NCBI RefSeq assembly: GCF_013386585.1
Contig: NZ_JACARO010000014.1
Location: 62,359-126,358, forward strand
DNA length: 64,000 nt
Direction: 5' to 3'
DNA from: Pseudomonas sp. P7548
Lineage (GTDB): Bacteria > Pseudomonadota > Gammaproteobacteria > Pseudomonadales > Pseudomonadaceae
Position 1 is the first letter of the stretch. Every line of letters begins with the position of its first letter. The notes under the pieces are model-generated. The model was not told where the DNA came from. It saw nothing but the letters and a program-made list of their open reading frames with translations, and ran no database searches. The position numbers and the translations under genes are program-made. Positions 33,755 through 43,182 of this stretch are shown here, one piece after another.

Positions 33755-35113
33755 TTACTCGGCAGCGGGTGCCTCTGGCTTGCGGCGCTTGAGCGGGGCC
33801 ATGCCGTCCTTGCTGACGAGCGACAGGTTGTCGGTCTTCGGACGGTTGGCGATCTTGCGCTTGGTCGGCGACTTAGCGCCGGTTTTCTTCTTGTCACCCT
33901 TGGCGTCGGTCTTTTTCTTCTTCACCCCGACGGCCTTGCCCGATGCCTTGACCTTCTTCGGCCCGGTGTAGGTGCCTTTGACTTCCTTGATGGTGCGGCG
34001 CTCGAACGACTGCTTGAGGTAGCGCTCGATGCTCGACATCAAGTTCCAGTCGCCGTGGCAGATCAGCGAGATGGCCAGGCCATCGTTGCCAGCACGCCCG
34101 GTACGACCGATACGGTGCACGTATTCGTCGCCGCTGCGGGGCATGTCGAAGTTGATCACCAGGTCCAGGCCATCAACGTCCAGGCCACGCGCAGCCACGT
34201 CGGTGGCCACCAGGATCTTCACGCCACCGGCCTTCAGGCGGTCGATGGCCAGCTTGCGATCCTTTTGGTCTTTTTCGCCGTGCAGCACGAACGCCTTGTA
34301 TTCCTGGGCCACCAGGCGGCCGTAGATGCGGTCGGCGGCAGCGCGGGTGTTGGTGAACACGATGGCCTTCTGATAGGTCTCGTTGGCCAACAGCCAGTTG
34401 AGGATCTGCTCTTTGTGCACGTTGTGGTCGGCGGTCACGATCTGCTGACGCGTGGTCTCATTCAGGTCGCTGACGTTGTTGACCTGCAAGTGCTCAGGGT
34501 TGTTTAGCACCTTGGCGACCATGTCGCGCAGGGTCGAGCCACCGGTGGTGGCGGAGAACAGCATGGTCTGCTGGCGGTTGACACATTCGCCCACCAGGCG
34601 CTGCACGTCATCGGCAAAGCCCATGTCGAGCATGCGGTCGGCTTCGTCGAGGATCAGCGTGTTCAAGCCGTCCAGTACCAGCGAGCCCTTGCGCAGGTGC
34701 TGCTGGATGCGGCCCGGGGTGCCGACGATGACGTGGGCGCCGTGCTCCAGGGAGGCGATCTGCGGGCCCAGGGACACGCCGCCGCACAGGGTCAGTACCT
34801 TGATGTTGTCTTCGGCACGGGCCAGGCGGCGGATTTCCTTGGCAACCTGGTCGGCCAGCTCACGGGTCGGGCACATCACCAGGGCCTGGCAGCCGAAGTA
34901 GCGCGGGTTGATCGGGTTCAGCAGGCCGATGCCGAAGGCGGCGGTCTTGCCGCTGCCGGTCTTGGCCTGGGCGATCAGGTCCAGCCCCTTGAGGATCACC
35001 GGCAAGCTTTGCGCCTGGATCTGCGTCATCTCGACATAACCCAGCGAGTCGAGGTTAGCCAGCATGGCGGCGGACAGGGGCAAAGTATTAAAAGCGGTGG
35101 CGATGGTAGTCAC
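33755..35113 (-). CDS. DEAD-box ATP-dependent RNA helicase (DbpA-like core, basic tail)
   Basis: 452 residues from a GTG at 35113 (a TTG lies 21 codons upstream; neither has a strong ribosome site). All helicase motifs are present: Q-motif region MTQIQAQSLP, motif I AKTGSGKTAA, Ia PTRELADQ, GTPGR, motif II DEAD, motif III SAT, and IV-VI ending VHRIGRTGRAG. The core resembles DbpA, but the 23S-rRNA hairpin-92 binding domain is missing; instead the last 70 residues are Lys-rich, with runs such as VGVKKKKTDAKGDKKK. So rRNA specificity as in DbpA should not be assumed. Confidence 0.88.
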   Translation of the reverse strand: MTTIATAFNTLPLSAAMLANLDSLGYVEMTQIQAQSLPVILKGLDLIAQAKTGSGKTAAFGIGLLNPINPRYFGCQALVMCPTRELADQVAKEIRRLARAEDNIKVLTLCGGVSLGPQIASLEHGAHVIVGTPGRIQQHLRKGSLVLDGLNTLILDEADRMLDMGFADDVQRLVGECVNRQQTMLFSATTGGSTLRDMVAKVLNNPEHLQVNNVSDLNETTRQQIVTADHNVHKEQILNWLLANETYQKAIVFTNTRAAADRIYGRLVAQEYKAFVLHGEKDQKDRKLAIDRLKAGGVKILVATDVAARGLDVDGLDLVINFDMPRSGDEYVHRIGRTGRAGNDGLAISLICHGDWNLMSSIERYLKQSFERRTIKEVKGTYTGPKKVKASGKAVGVKKKKTDAKGDKKKTGAKSPTKRKIANRPKTDNLSLVSKDGMAPLKRRKPEAPAAE

Positions 35114-35195
35114 GGGACTGGCTCTGCAAAACAAAATGTCGCGCAGTGTACCAGTCTCAACGGAATTTCCCCGCAAGTTCTAGACGAGAAGCCTG

Positions 35196-36623
35196 TTAAT
35201 GCTCGATGTCGTGCTCGCGGCTGACCACCCGTTTGCCATCGGTGGGCGACAGTTGCAGGAAGATCGCCGCCGCCAGCATCGCCATGATGCCCACGGTGAG
35301 GAAGGTCAATTGGAACGCGCCGAGCACGCTTTCCACGCCATCGTTGCCAGCCTCGGCAGTAAAACCGCCGAGCAGCGCACCGGCGCAGGCCACGCCGAGG
35401 CTCAGGGACAATTGCGCCACCACCGACAGCAAGCTGTTGCCGCTGCTGGCCTGGGCGTCGTCCAGGTCGATCAGGGTGACGGTGTTCATCGCCGTGAATT
35501 GCAGGGAGTTGATCGCCCCCAGGATCGCCAGCATGCACAGCAGCAGCGGGTAAGGCGTGTGCTCGCTGACCAGGCCCATGCTGGCCAGCATGATGCCGAG
35601 GAACAAGGTGTTGCCGGTCAGCACGATGCGGTAGCCGAGCCGCTCGATCAGGGTGCGGGCGATGGACTTGGCGAACATCGCCGCCGCCGCCAGGGGCAAC
35701 ATGCTCATGCCCGCTTCCGACGGCGAGTAGCCCAGCGCCACTTGCAGCAGCAACGGCACCAGGAACGGCAGGGCGCCGCTGCCCAGCCGCGCGAACAGGT
35801 TGCCGAGGATGCCCACGGCAAAGGTGCGGGTCTTGAACAGCACCGGTGAGAACAGCGGGTTATCGATATGCCCGGCCCGCAACCAATAGGCCGCCAGGCA
35901 CGCCAGCCCGCCGAACAGCAGCAACATCACCCGCAGGTGCGGCAGGTGCAGTTCGCCCAGGCCTTCCATGGCAATGGTGATCAGCACCATCGCTGCGCCG
36001 AACAGCAGGAAGCCCACGCTATCAAAACGCGTGCGTTCGCTGCCGCGCAGGTCGGGGATCAGTTTCCACACGGCGTAGCAACCGACCATGCCCACCGGCA
36101 GGTTGATCAGGAAGATCCAGTGCCAGGTCAGGTATTGCACCATCCAGCCGCCCATGGTCGGGCCGAGCAATGGGCCGAGCAGGCCGGGGATGGTAATGAA
36201 GCCCATGATCCGCACGAGCTCGGAACGGGGGTAGGCACGCAGCACCACGAGCCTGCCGACCGGCAGCATCAAGGCACCGCCCAAGCCCTGGATGACCCGC
36301 GCACCCACCAGCATGGTCAGGCTGCTGGACAGTGCGCACAGCAGCGAGCCAAGGGTGAACAGCATGATGGCGCCAAAGAAGATCTTCTTGGTGCCGAAAC
36401 GGTCGGCGACCCAGCCTGAGGCCGGGATCAGCAAGGCGACGGTGAGCATGTAGGCGATCACCACGCCTTGCATGCGCAGCGGGTTTTCCGCGAGGTCCCG
36501 GGCCATGGCCGGCAGTGCCGTGTTGAGGATCGTCCCGTCCAGCGACTGCATGAAGAAGGCAATCGCGACCACCCAGGGTAGCCAGCGGGCGGTCTTGGCA
36601 TCGAGCGGGACGCGATTCGGCAT
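35196..36623 (-). CDS. mdtD: MFS multidrug transporter MdtD (DHA2 family)
   Basis: 475 residues, 14 hydrophobic segments typical of drug:H+ antiporter family 2. It opens WLPWVVAIAFFMQSLDGTILNTALPAMARDL (motif D1) and has GWVADRFGTKKIF (motif A) and GPLLGPTMGGWMVQYL (motif C). Length and sequence fit E. coli MdtD, but the MdtABC pump genes are not next to it. Substrate unknown. Confidence 0.88.
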   Translation of the reverse strand: MPNRVPLDAKTARWLPWVVAIAFFMQSLDGTILNTALPAMARDLAENPLRMQGVVIAYMLTVALLIPASGWVADRFGTKKIFFGAIMLFTLGSLLCALSSSLTMLVGARVIQGLGGALMLPVGRLVVLRAYPRSELVRIMGFITIPGLLGPLLGPTMGGWMVQYLTWHWIFLINLPVGMVGCYAVWKLIPDLRGSERTRFDSVGFLLFGAAMVLITIAMEGLGELHLPHLRVMLLLFGGLACLAAYWLRAGHIDNPLFSPVLFKTRTFAVGILGNLFARLGSGALPFLVPLLLQVALGYSPSEAGMSMLPLAAAAMFAKSIARTLIERLGYRIVLTGNTLFLGIMLASMGLVSEHTPYPLLLCMLAILGAINSLQFTAMNTVTLIDLDDAQASSGNSLLSVVAQLSLSLGVACAGALLGGFTAEAGNDGVESVLGAFQLTFLTVGIMAMLAAAIFLQLSPTDGKRVVSREHDIEH

Positions 36624-36659
36624 GGAAAACCCTTTTGTTAGCAGGCTATGTGTCGGCGA

Positions 36660-37550
36660 TTATGCGCCATCCGTCGCTCCTTTTCCCACTGGCGGTTCGT
36701 CTATATCTGACAACGCGGCGTCCTTGCCTACCAAGAAGTCCAACAGCGCACGGTGCACCGCCAAGGCGGACTCGCGGGACTCCAGGTCGAGCAAATGGCC
36801 GGTGTGCTCGGCCACGGCAAAACTGCTGCGCCCTACGTATTGCTTGAACAACTGCGCCTCGGCGGCCGGGGTGTATTCGTCCAGCGTGCCGTTGAGGAAA
36901 TGCACCGGCGTTTCAATCTGCTTGAGGGCCGGCAGGTAGTTGCCATCACCCAAGGCCAGCACCTGGTGGATATGAAAGCGCGCCTGACGGTACTCCGTGG
37001 TGGCCATGCTCGACAGGTGGCGATGGTTGTTGCGCTTGAGCCGGGGTGACAGGTATTTGCCGACGGTCTCGTTGAGCAAATGACCCACGGCCGACTTGTC
37101 ATCGGCCTCGATCAGCACGCGCACACGCTCCACGTAGTCGAGCATGGCCTGGTTGAGGTTGGGCGCCAGGGCCATCACCACCGAGCTTTCGATGGAGGGC
37201 GGGTTGTGGGCCAGGGTCAGCAGCGTGGAGATGCCGCCCCAGGAGGCCGACACCAGGTGGTTGACCTCAAAGCGCTCCACCAGGGCGCGGAGCATTTGCA
37301 CCTCGTCGTCCTTGGTCACCAGGTCGAGGTCGGTGTTGTATTCGCGCGAGTAGCCCGAAAAGGGCAGGTCGAACAGCAACACGTTGAAGTGTTCCGCCAG
37401 GCATTTGCTGGTGCGCGCAAACGAGCGGGTGGTGGACAGCGCGCCGTTGACCATCAGCACGGTTTTCTTTTGCGGGTCGTTACCCAGTTGCTCTATGTGA
37501 ACGTTGTAGTGCTTGAACAGCCTTTCAATGACAAAACTTCCATGGTTCAT
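36660..37550 (-). CDS. RhlA/PhaG-like 3-hydroxyacyl-ACP thioesterase or transacylase
   Basis: 296 residues from the ATG at 37550, seven bases after GGAG; RhlA and PhaG have 295. Alpha/beta hydrolase with Ser103 in SASWGGIS, Asp in LDEYT and His in GHLLDLES. Long stretches match P. aeruginosa RhlA almost word for word ([47 protein letters not shown]). It should use (R)-3-hydroxyacyl-ACP to make HAA lipids or feed PHA synthesis. No rhlB, rhlC or phaC is nearby. A 20-bp palindrome sits in its promoter region. Confidence 0.88.
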   Translation of the reverse strand: MNHGSFVIERLFKHYNVHIEQLGNDPQKKTVLMVNGALSTTRSFARTSKCLAEHFNVLLFDLPFSGYSREYNTDLDLVTKDDEVQMLRALVERFEVNHLVSASWGGISTLLTLAHNPPSIESSVVMALAPNLNQAMLDYVERVRVLIEADDKSAVGHLLNETVGKYLSPRLKRNNHRHLSSMATTEYRQARFHIHQVLALGDGNYLPALKQIETPVHFLNGTLDEYTPAAEAQLFKQYVGRSSFAVAEHTGHLLDLESRESALAVHRALLDFLVGKDAALSDIDEPPVGKGATDGA

Positions 37551-37590
37551 GTCAACGCTCCAGCTTGCCCTTTCCCGGGCAAGGTCGTGC

Positions 37591-37610
37591 ATCACTTGGT
37601 CTCAAGTGGT
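37591..37610 (-). promoter_or_regulatory. Palindrome upstream of the RhlA/PhaG-like gene
   Basis: ATCACTTGGTCTCAAGTGGT: arms CACTTG/CAAGTG around GTCT, extended by one matching pair after a mismatch. It lies 41-60 bases before the start codon, a place where a regulator would act. A second perfect palindrome, CCGTTATAACGG, is at 37669-37680. The rest of 37551-37851 is taken by a REPIN. Confidence 0.4.
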
Positions 37611-37758
37611 TTAAGGGCGGCGGGGTTGGAATTATTGTTACCGCACGGACGTGGCTAGGTGCCACTAACCGTTATAACGGGGAATCTGGAGGGGAACAAC
37701 AGGCCGAATGGCCAAAGTATGGAGAAGGGAAGCGTCGTCGCCGTGACGGTAATTCCCC

Positions 37759-37843
37759 TGTAGGAGCCGGCTTGCCGGCGATGGCGTCCTTAAGCGTGGT
37801 GCTTGGCTTACGGGCCCAATCGCCGGCAAGCCGGCTCCTACAA
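37759..37843. repeat. REPIN (GTAGGAGCCGGCTTGCCGGC group)
   Basis: Arms beginning TGTAGGAGCCGGCTTGCCGG, about 25 bases perfectly complementary, around about 30 bases; downstream of the TldE-like gene. Confidence 0.92.
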
Positions 37844-37851
37844 GGGGTGGG

Positions 37852-39168
37852 TTACAGGGTTAGGGTCAGGCGTTTGACCAGGGCGCCGGGCAATAGATTG
37901 GACGCGGTGTTGCGCTGGCCGTAGGTGCTGGCCGACAACAGCAGTTCCCGATCAGCGGTCAGGGCTTCGAGTTGCGAGCCGAGCAGGCTGTACACGCTGT
38001 CATCAAAACGCATGGTGCTGACCGGCGCCTTTATCTCGCCGTCTTCCACCCAGAACGTGGCGAAACGCGTCATGCCGGTCAGGCGGGCGGCGGGCAGGTC
38101 GGAGTAGTTCAGGTACCACAGGTTGCTGATGTACAACCCGGTGCCCAACTGCTTGAGGATATCGGCCTGGGCCAAGTCGCCTGCCGCCATCTGCAAGGCG
38201 CTGGGGGATTCATCGCTGCTGGCGCCGTTAGTGCTCAAGCCATATTCGGCAGCACTGCGCGAGTTGATCAACTGACCTCGCGCCTTGCCTGCATTGATCA
38301 GCGTGACATCGCCACGCGGGTAGCCTTCGGTGGAAAACGCCTGGCTCAGGGAACCACTGATCTGTTCATCCACCGTCACCAGCGGGCTCAGGGATTGCTC
38401 GCCGGCGTACAGCTTCTGCAACGAACTGCCTTTGCTGGCGATGGCCTGGGCAGAAAAACCACCCCAGGTGATGATGCTGATGATTTCTTCAATCGCCGCC
38501 GGGGCCAGGTAGGCGCGGTATTGCCCGGGTGCGAGGGTGTGCAGCGGTCGGCCAAGGAACTCAAGTTTCTCGCGGGCCTGCTGGAAGCGTTCGGCGAACT
38601 CGGCGCTGTCCCAGGTGTGCCCGGCGTAGCTGGCTTTTACCGCTTCGCCATTGGCGTGGAACAGGCTGAAATCAAAGTTGAAGCTATTGGCGCGATGCCA
38701 GCCGAACGCACCGTCGGAGCTGGCGAAGCCACGGCTGATGGGGCCAGCGGCGTAGAACCCGACCAGGTCAACACCTTCAGCAGCCTGGCTGATTTCCTCC
38801 AACACCCGGGCCAGGTCAGGCAGCGGTCGCGTTTGTTCTTTGTTACTTTGCCAGGCGTTGTGATTGAGCAGCAGGTACGGGTCCTCTGGCAGCAGCGGCA
38901 GCGTTTCGCGCAGCTGTTGCAGGCCATCGGCGAGGCGCTGACGGTCCAGCTCCGGCTCGCCGGACAGGGTAATGCCCAGGTCGGCGTGGCGGCCGTCATT
39001 GATCAGTTTCAGGTTGAGGCTGGCCTGTTGCACCTGGCCCGCCTGGCGCACCTTGGCGTGGTTGAAGCGCACGAACTCGGACGCTTCATCGGCATAACCC
39101 AGGTGGAATTGCTCGTTGTCGGTGATGGCGTGCTTGAGCCATTCCACCAATGCCTTGAAGTTGTTCAT
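37852..39168 (-). CDS. TldD/PmbA family protein, TldE-like subunit
   Basis: 438 residues. The fold pattern of TldE/PmbA: ends LLPGALVKRLTLTL, and contains ISNLWYLNYSDLPAARLTGMTRFATFWVEDGEI, the usual substrate-channel block. It lacks the HExxxH zinc motif, so it should be the non-catalytic partner of the TldD-like protein encoded just upstream with a one-base overlap (TGATG). TldD/TldE heterodimers degrade peptides, for example in microcin maturation. This is probably not the standard tldD-pmbA pair. Confidence 0.87.
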   Translation of the reverse strand: MNNFKALVEWLKHAITDNEQFHLGYADEASEFVRFNHAKVRQAGQVQQASLNLKLINDGRHADLGITLSGEPELDRQRLADGLQQLRETLPLLPEDPYLLLNHNAWQSNKEQTRPLPDLARVLEEISQAAEGVDLVGFYAAGPISRGFASSDGAFGWHRANSFNFDFSLFHANGEAVKASYAGHTWDSAEFAERFQQAREKLEFLGRPLHTLAPGQYRAYLAPAAIEEIISIITWGGFSAQAIASKGSSLQKLYAGEQSLSPLVTVDEQISGSLSQAFSTEGYPRGDVTLINAGKARGQLINSRSAAEYGLSTNGASSDESPSALQMAAGDLAQADILKQLGTGLYISNLWYLNYSDLPAARLTGMTRFATFWVEDGEIKAPVSTMRFDDSVYSLLGSQLEALTADRELLLSASTYGQRNTASNLLPGALVKRLTLTL

Positions 39169-40610
39169 CAGGCGTCTCCCCCAAATACATCGACATCACT
39201 GAATACGCAGGCGGGCGAGGCATGGCCGACGCGGATCACCTGGTTGGGTTCGCCTTTGCCGCAGTTGGGCGTGCCCAGTACCTTGAAGGTGGTGGCGTCG
39301 CCGACCGCGCTGAGGTTGCGCCAGAAGTGCGCGGAAATGGCGCGGTAGTTGGGGTTCTTCACCACGCCTTTGAGCTCGCCGTTCTCGATCAACTGGCCCC
39401 ACTCGCAGCCGAACTGGAACTTGTTGCGGGCATCGTCGATGGACCACGAACGGTTGGTCGACATCAGGATGCCGTTTTCCACACCGCCAATCAGTTGCGC
39501 AAGGCTCTGATCGCCGGCTTCGATATTCAGGTTGGCCATGCGGTCGATGGGCGCGCGGTTCCAACTGCTGGCACGGCTGTTGGCCACGCCGCTCATGCCC
39601 GAACGAAATTGCGACAATGCGCCGCCCAGCGGCTTGAGCAGCAGCCCTTCGCGGATCAGGAACTGCTTGCTGGCGGCGGTGCCGTCGTCGTCATGGCCGT
39701 AGCTGGCGAGTTGCTCCGGGATGTCCGGGTCGAAGGTCACGTTGAGTAGTTTGGAGCCGTATTGCAGGTGGCCGAAATCGCTGGCCTTCACAAAGCTGGT
39801 GCCGGCGTAGTTGCGTTCATCACCGAGGATGCGGTCGAGCTCCAGCGGGTGGCCGATGGACTCGTGGATCTGCAGGATCATCTGGTCGGGCATCAGCAAC
39901 AGGTCGCGCGGGCCGTTGGGCGTGTTGGGCGCGAGCAGCAATTGCAGGGCTTCGTCGGCGATGCGCGGCGCGGCGCCCACCAGGCCGAAACGGCTGATCA
40001 CATCAAAGCCGCCTTGCTGGCCGAAGTTGCTGCCGCCCAGGGTGCGGGTCTGGCTGTCGTTGCCGTCGTAGGCGGTGACGTTGACGCCAGGGAACACAAA
40101 ACGCTGGGCCTGGCGCAGTTCGGCGCCGGCGTTGTTGAGGTAGATCTGTTCGACGTGGGTCAGGCCGAGGCTGACTTCCCAGTTCACCAGGCGCTCATCC
40201 TTCGGCACGGCGGCCGACTCGCTGCCGAGCAATGCGTAGCAGTCGCTCAAGGAAGGGAAGGGCTGTTGAAGCTCGGGCGACAGGTAGTCGGCGACGTCGC
40301 TGGAGACGTGTTGATCGCGCAGGTCGAGCAGGGCGTGGGGCTTGATCTGCCGCGCTTGCTGTTCGGCGCGTTCGAGGGCGGCTTGCAGGCCCGCGAGGGA
40401 AATATCGTTAGTGGCGGCGTAGGCTTCGACGCCGTTGAGGCGCACGGTGAGCATCGCGCCTTCGTCGTGGCTCAGGTGGGGCGGCTCGGCGACGTTCTTG
40501 CGGACCGACAGGTATTGGCCGGATTCGCGCACGTAACGCAGCGAGAAGAATTCGGCGCGGGTGCGCAGGGCACTGAAGTGCTGCTTGAGTGTGGCGTGGT
40601 AGTCGAACAT
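39168..40610 (-). CDS. TldD/PmbA family metalloprotease, TldD-like subunit
   Basis: 480 residues from the ATG at 40610 with GGAAGG upstream. The zinc motif HESIGH is in MILQIHESIGHPLELDRI; a conserved cysteine (GTPNCGKGEP) near the C-terminus may be the third ligand as in TldD. DDDGTAASKQFLIREGLL is a typical TldD segment. Works with the TldE-like protein encoded downstream; the two genes overlap by one base. Confidence 0.9.
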   Translation of the reverse strand: MFDYHATLKQHFSALRTRAEFFSLRYVRESGQYLSVRKNVAEPPHLSHDEGAMLTVRLNGVEAYAATNDISLAGLQAALERAEQQARQIKPHALLDLRDQHVSSDVADYLSPELQQPFPSLSDCYALLGSESAAVPKDERLVNWEVSLGLTHVEQIYLNNAGAELRQAQRFVFPGVNVTAYDGNDSQTRTLGGSNFGQQGGFDVISRFGLVGAAPRIADEALQLLLAPNTPNGPRDLLLMPDQMILQIHESIGHPLELDRILGDERNYAGTSFVKASDFGHLQYGSKLLNVTFDPDIPEQLASYGHDDDGTAASKQFLIREGLLLKPLGGALSQFRSGMSGVANSRASSWNRAPIDRMANLNIEAGDQSLAQLIGGVENGILMSTNRSWSIDDARNKFQFGCEWGQLIENGELKGVVKNPNYRAISAHFWRNLSAVGDATTFKVLGTPNCGKGEPNQVIRVGHASPACVFSDVDVFGGDA

Positions 40611-40693
40611 GGGGCCTTCCTTGTGGGCGGCTCGGCGCGGGCAGGCAAACAGAGTAGGCCTGGGCTGGGAGCTGATCAAGGAAAGGCGATCAT

Positions 40694-40789
40694 TGTAGTG
40701 AGCGGGCTTGCCCCGCGCTGGAGTGCGTAGCGCTCCCAAGATTTTGGGGCCGCTGCGCAGCCCAGCGCGGGGCGAGCCCGCTCACTACA
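40694..40789. repeat. REPIN (GTAGTGAGCGGGCTTGCCCC group)
   Basis: Arms beginning TGTAGTGAGCGGGCTTGCCC; the right arm has one change (GGGGCGAGCCC instead of GGGGCAAGCCC). Between the LysE-type gene stop and the TldD-like start. Confidence 0.9.
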
Positions 40790-40805
40790 GGGATGGGTGT
40801 TCCGT

Positions 40806-41444
40806 TTAGGCTTGGGCGTGAGCTGAGCCCAGGATCAGGCGCAGGCCCAGCGCGCCCATGACCAGGCCGGCGGTGCGGTCAAACCAGTGTTTTGAGCGCA
40901 GGTACGCTGCGCGGGGGCGTTCCGACGAGAACGCCAGCGCGACGACGGTGTACCAACCAGCCTCAATCGCAAAGATTGCCGGCAACAGCACGGCAAAGGT
41001 CCAGGCCGGGGCGTGCGCTGGCAAGAACGCTGCAAAGATACTGCCGTACACAATCGCCGCTTTCGGATTGCTCAGTTGTGTAACCGCCGCGAGGGTGAAG
41101 GATTTGCGTGCGCTTTGTGGGCGGCCATCGGCGGTGGTGGGTACGACGATCGGGCTTTTTGCCGAGCGCCACAGCTGTACGGCCAGCCAGATCAGGTAGG
41201 CGCCGCCGAGTATTTTCAAAATCACGTACAGCCATTCCACTTTGGCCAGCAGCGTTTGCAGGCCGAACAGGCCGAGCCCGCCGTACACCACGCCGCCGAC
41301 GCCCATGCCCATGGCCGCCGCGAGTGCGTCGCGCCGCGAAAGGGCGATGGCGGTGCGGGTGACGAAGACGAAGCTGGGGCCGGGGCTGGCAGCGCCGATG
41401 GCAATGGCGCCGAGGATGCTTAGCAAGGGGAGAGTGATGTCCAT
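40806..41444 (-). CDS. LysE/RhtB family translocator
   Basis: 212 residues, about six hydrophobic segments, amino-acid exporter family: the opening LPLLSILGAIAIGAASPGPSFVFVTRTA carries the invariant SPGPxF motif of LysE/RhtB proteins, followed by LGGAYLIWLAVQLWRSA and the NPKAAIVYGSIFAAFLP block. Substrate unknown. Separate unit between a REPIN and an MFS gene in the same direction (68-base gap). Confidence 0.9.
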   Translation of the reverse strand: MDITLPLLSILGAIAIGAASPGPSFVFVTRTAIALSRRDALAAAMGMGVGGVVYGGLGLFGLQTLLAKVEWLYVILKILGGAYLIWLAVQLWRSAKSPIVVPTTADGRPQSARKSFTLAAVTQLSNPKAAIVYGSIFAAFLPAHAPAWTFAVLLPAIFAIEAGWYTVVALAFSSERPRAAYLRSKHWFDRTAGLVMGALGLRLILGSAHAQA

Positions 41445-41512
41445 GGGGCCCTTCGTTTTATGTTGGGGTTGTTCGAATCAACATAACAATTCAGGGCCCG
41501 CGTTTATTCCGT

Positions 41513-42700
41513 TCAGTGCCCGCCTTTCATGCGCCTTGCGATCAGGTAGAGGCCGAGCCCGATCAGCGCAGTCACCGCACCAATGTAACCCGTGCTCGTC
41601 CATCCATACCCCGCCGTAATCGCCATCCCGCCCAGCCACGGCCCCAGCGCGTTCGCCAGGTTGAACGCCGCATGGTTGGACGCTGCCGCCAAGCTTGGCG
41701 CTTCATGGGCAATGTCCATCAAGCGGATTTGCAACGGCGCCGCCATGGCGATCATGGTGCCGACCAGGCCGATACCCAGCAGCACGCTCCACAGCGAGCT
41801 GGCGGCGAAGGTGAAGAAAATCAGCACGGCCATCGACCACACCATGATCCAGCCCACCGCGCGAAATTGCAGGCGATCAAACAGCTTGCCGCCGGCGATG
41901 TTGCCGATGATGCCGCCCACGCCAAACGCGGCGAGGCCGAAGGGAATCCACTGCGGCGAGACTTTGGTCACTTCAAGCATGGTCGGCGCCAGGTAGCTGA
42001 ACACGCAGAACATCCCGGCAAACCCGATCGCGCCGATGGACAGCGCCATCCACACCTGGGGTTTGGTGAAAGCGCGCAGCTCCTTGCGCGGGTCGCTGCG
42101 TTGTTCGTCGTGACGGTGTGGCACGAACTGCCAGACCAGTAAGAGGGTGCACAGGGCAATCACGCTGACCAGCGCGAACGCCGAGCGCCAGCCCAGGTGT
42201 TGGCCGAGGAAGGTGGCGATGGGGTTGCCGAGCAGCATGGCCAGGGTCAGGCCCATCATCACGCGGGCGACGGCGCCAGCGCGTTTGTCGTTGGGCACCA
42301 TGCTCGAGGCCACCACCGCAGCAATCCCGAAATAGGCGCCGTGGGGCAGGCCGCTGATGAAACGGAAGGCCACCAGTGAGCCGAAGGTCGGGGTAAACGC
42401 CGTGGCCAGGTTGCCCAGGGCATACAGGCCCATCAGCAACAACAGCATATGTTTGCGCAGCAGCTTGGCACCGAGGATGGCCAGCAGCGGCGCGCCGACC
42501 ATCACCCCCAGCGCGTAGGCGCTGATGGCGTGGCCGACTTGCGGTTCGCTGAGCCCCAGGTTTTGCGCGATATCGGGCATCAAGCCCATGATGGCGAATT
42601 CGCCGGTGCCGATCGCAAAGGCGCCCACGGCCATGGCAGCTTCCATTTTGGCGGCGCTGCGCGCGGGCAGCACGTGCCCGGGTGTTTGCTGGATAGTCAT
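41513..42700 (-). CDS. MFS transporter (AraJ/YdhP-like, DHA1)
   Basis: 395 residues from the ATG at 42700. Twelve membrane segments; GAFAIGTGEFAIMGLMPDIAQNLG near residue 25 and GVMVGAPLLAILGAKLLRKHMLL (motif A position) are typical of the arabinose-efflux-like group. GLPHGAYFGIAAVVASSMVP is another family signature. Likely exports a small molecule; cargo unknown. Confidence 0.88.
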   Translation of the reverse strand: MTIQQTPGHVLPARSAAKMEAAMAVGAFAIGTGEFAIMGLMPDIAQNLGLSEPQVGHAISAYALGVMVGAPLLAILGAKLLRKHMLLLLMGLYALGNLATAFTPTFGSLVAFRFISGLPHGAYFGIAAVVASSMVPNDKRAGAVARVMMGLTLAMLLGNPIATFLGQHLGWRSAFALVSVIALCTLLLVWQFVPHRHDEQRSDPRKELRAFTKPQVWMALSIGAIGFAGMFCVFSYLAPTMLEVTKVSPQWIPFGLAAFGVGGIIGNIAGGKLFDRLQFRAVGWIMVWSMAVLIFFTFAASSLWSVLLGIGLVGTMIAMAAPLQIRLMDIAHEAPSLAAASNHAAFNLANALGPWLGGMAITAGYGWTSTGYIGAVTALIGLGLYLIARRMKGGH

Positions 42701-43182
42701 GGGTAACTCTATTTGGATGGAACGCACGAAGGAGAGCCGCCGATGCTACGCAACAGGCGGCGAAGGTGTCTAGAACAGCCTTTTGCGTGAGAGTTCCAGG
42801 CCTGTGACCCCAGGTCGCGCCTGTCGGGCTTGACACTGGCGCGTTAAAACCCTCGATTTAGAGCTGTCAATTGGCCAAACGGCGCATAAAGGCCATCTGC
42901 CGTGATATTCTGCGCGCCGTCTTGGTCTAGTCTTTCCTTGGTGCGTACATCCGTATACGTCCCAGCGATTGGCTGTCGCCCAGGTAGCTGAAGCCAATAA
43001 TGATAAGAAGTCAGCGCAGAAGGGACATAAAAGTGAGGTCGACACGTCGGCCTTGTGTGCCCACCCTGCGGTCTCCTCGTGAATGTGCAAACCCCGCGGT
43101 GCGTTGCCTGGCGCACCGTGATGGAGGGCTGCCCATGATCAGGGGCGGTGGGGCGGATGGCGTTTTATCATAGGTGCTACAG
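42701..43182. other. Long leader/intergenic region upstream of mqo
   Basis: 482 bases between the MFS start and the mqo start. Contains a TTGACA at 42830-42835 that could be a -35 element, a run of AT-rich sequence at 42990-43035, and at its 3' end three tiny overlapping open frames. No known riboswitch is recognised. Confidence 0.5.
43084..43173 (+). other. Three stacked mini-ORFs before mqo
   Basis: ATG at 43084 (12 residues, MCKPRGALPGAP), whose TGA overlaps an ATG at 43121 (MEGCP), whose TGA overlaps an ATG at 43135 (MIRGGGADGVLS, stop TAG 43171-43173). The third is preceded by GGAGGG. mqo starts ten bases later. Possibly a leader controlling mqo translation, but chance is not excluded. 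Confidence 0.25.
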
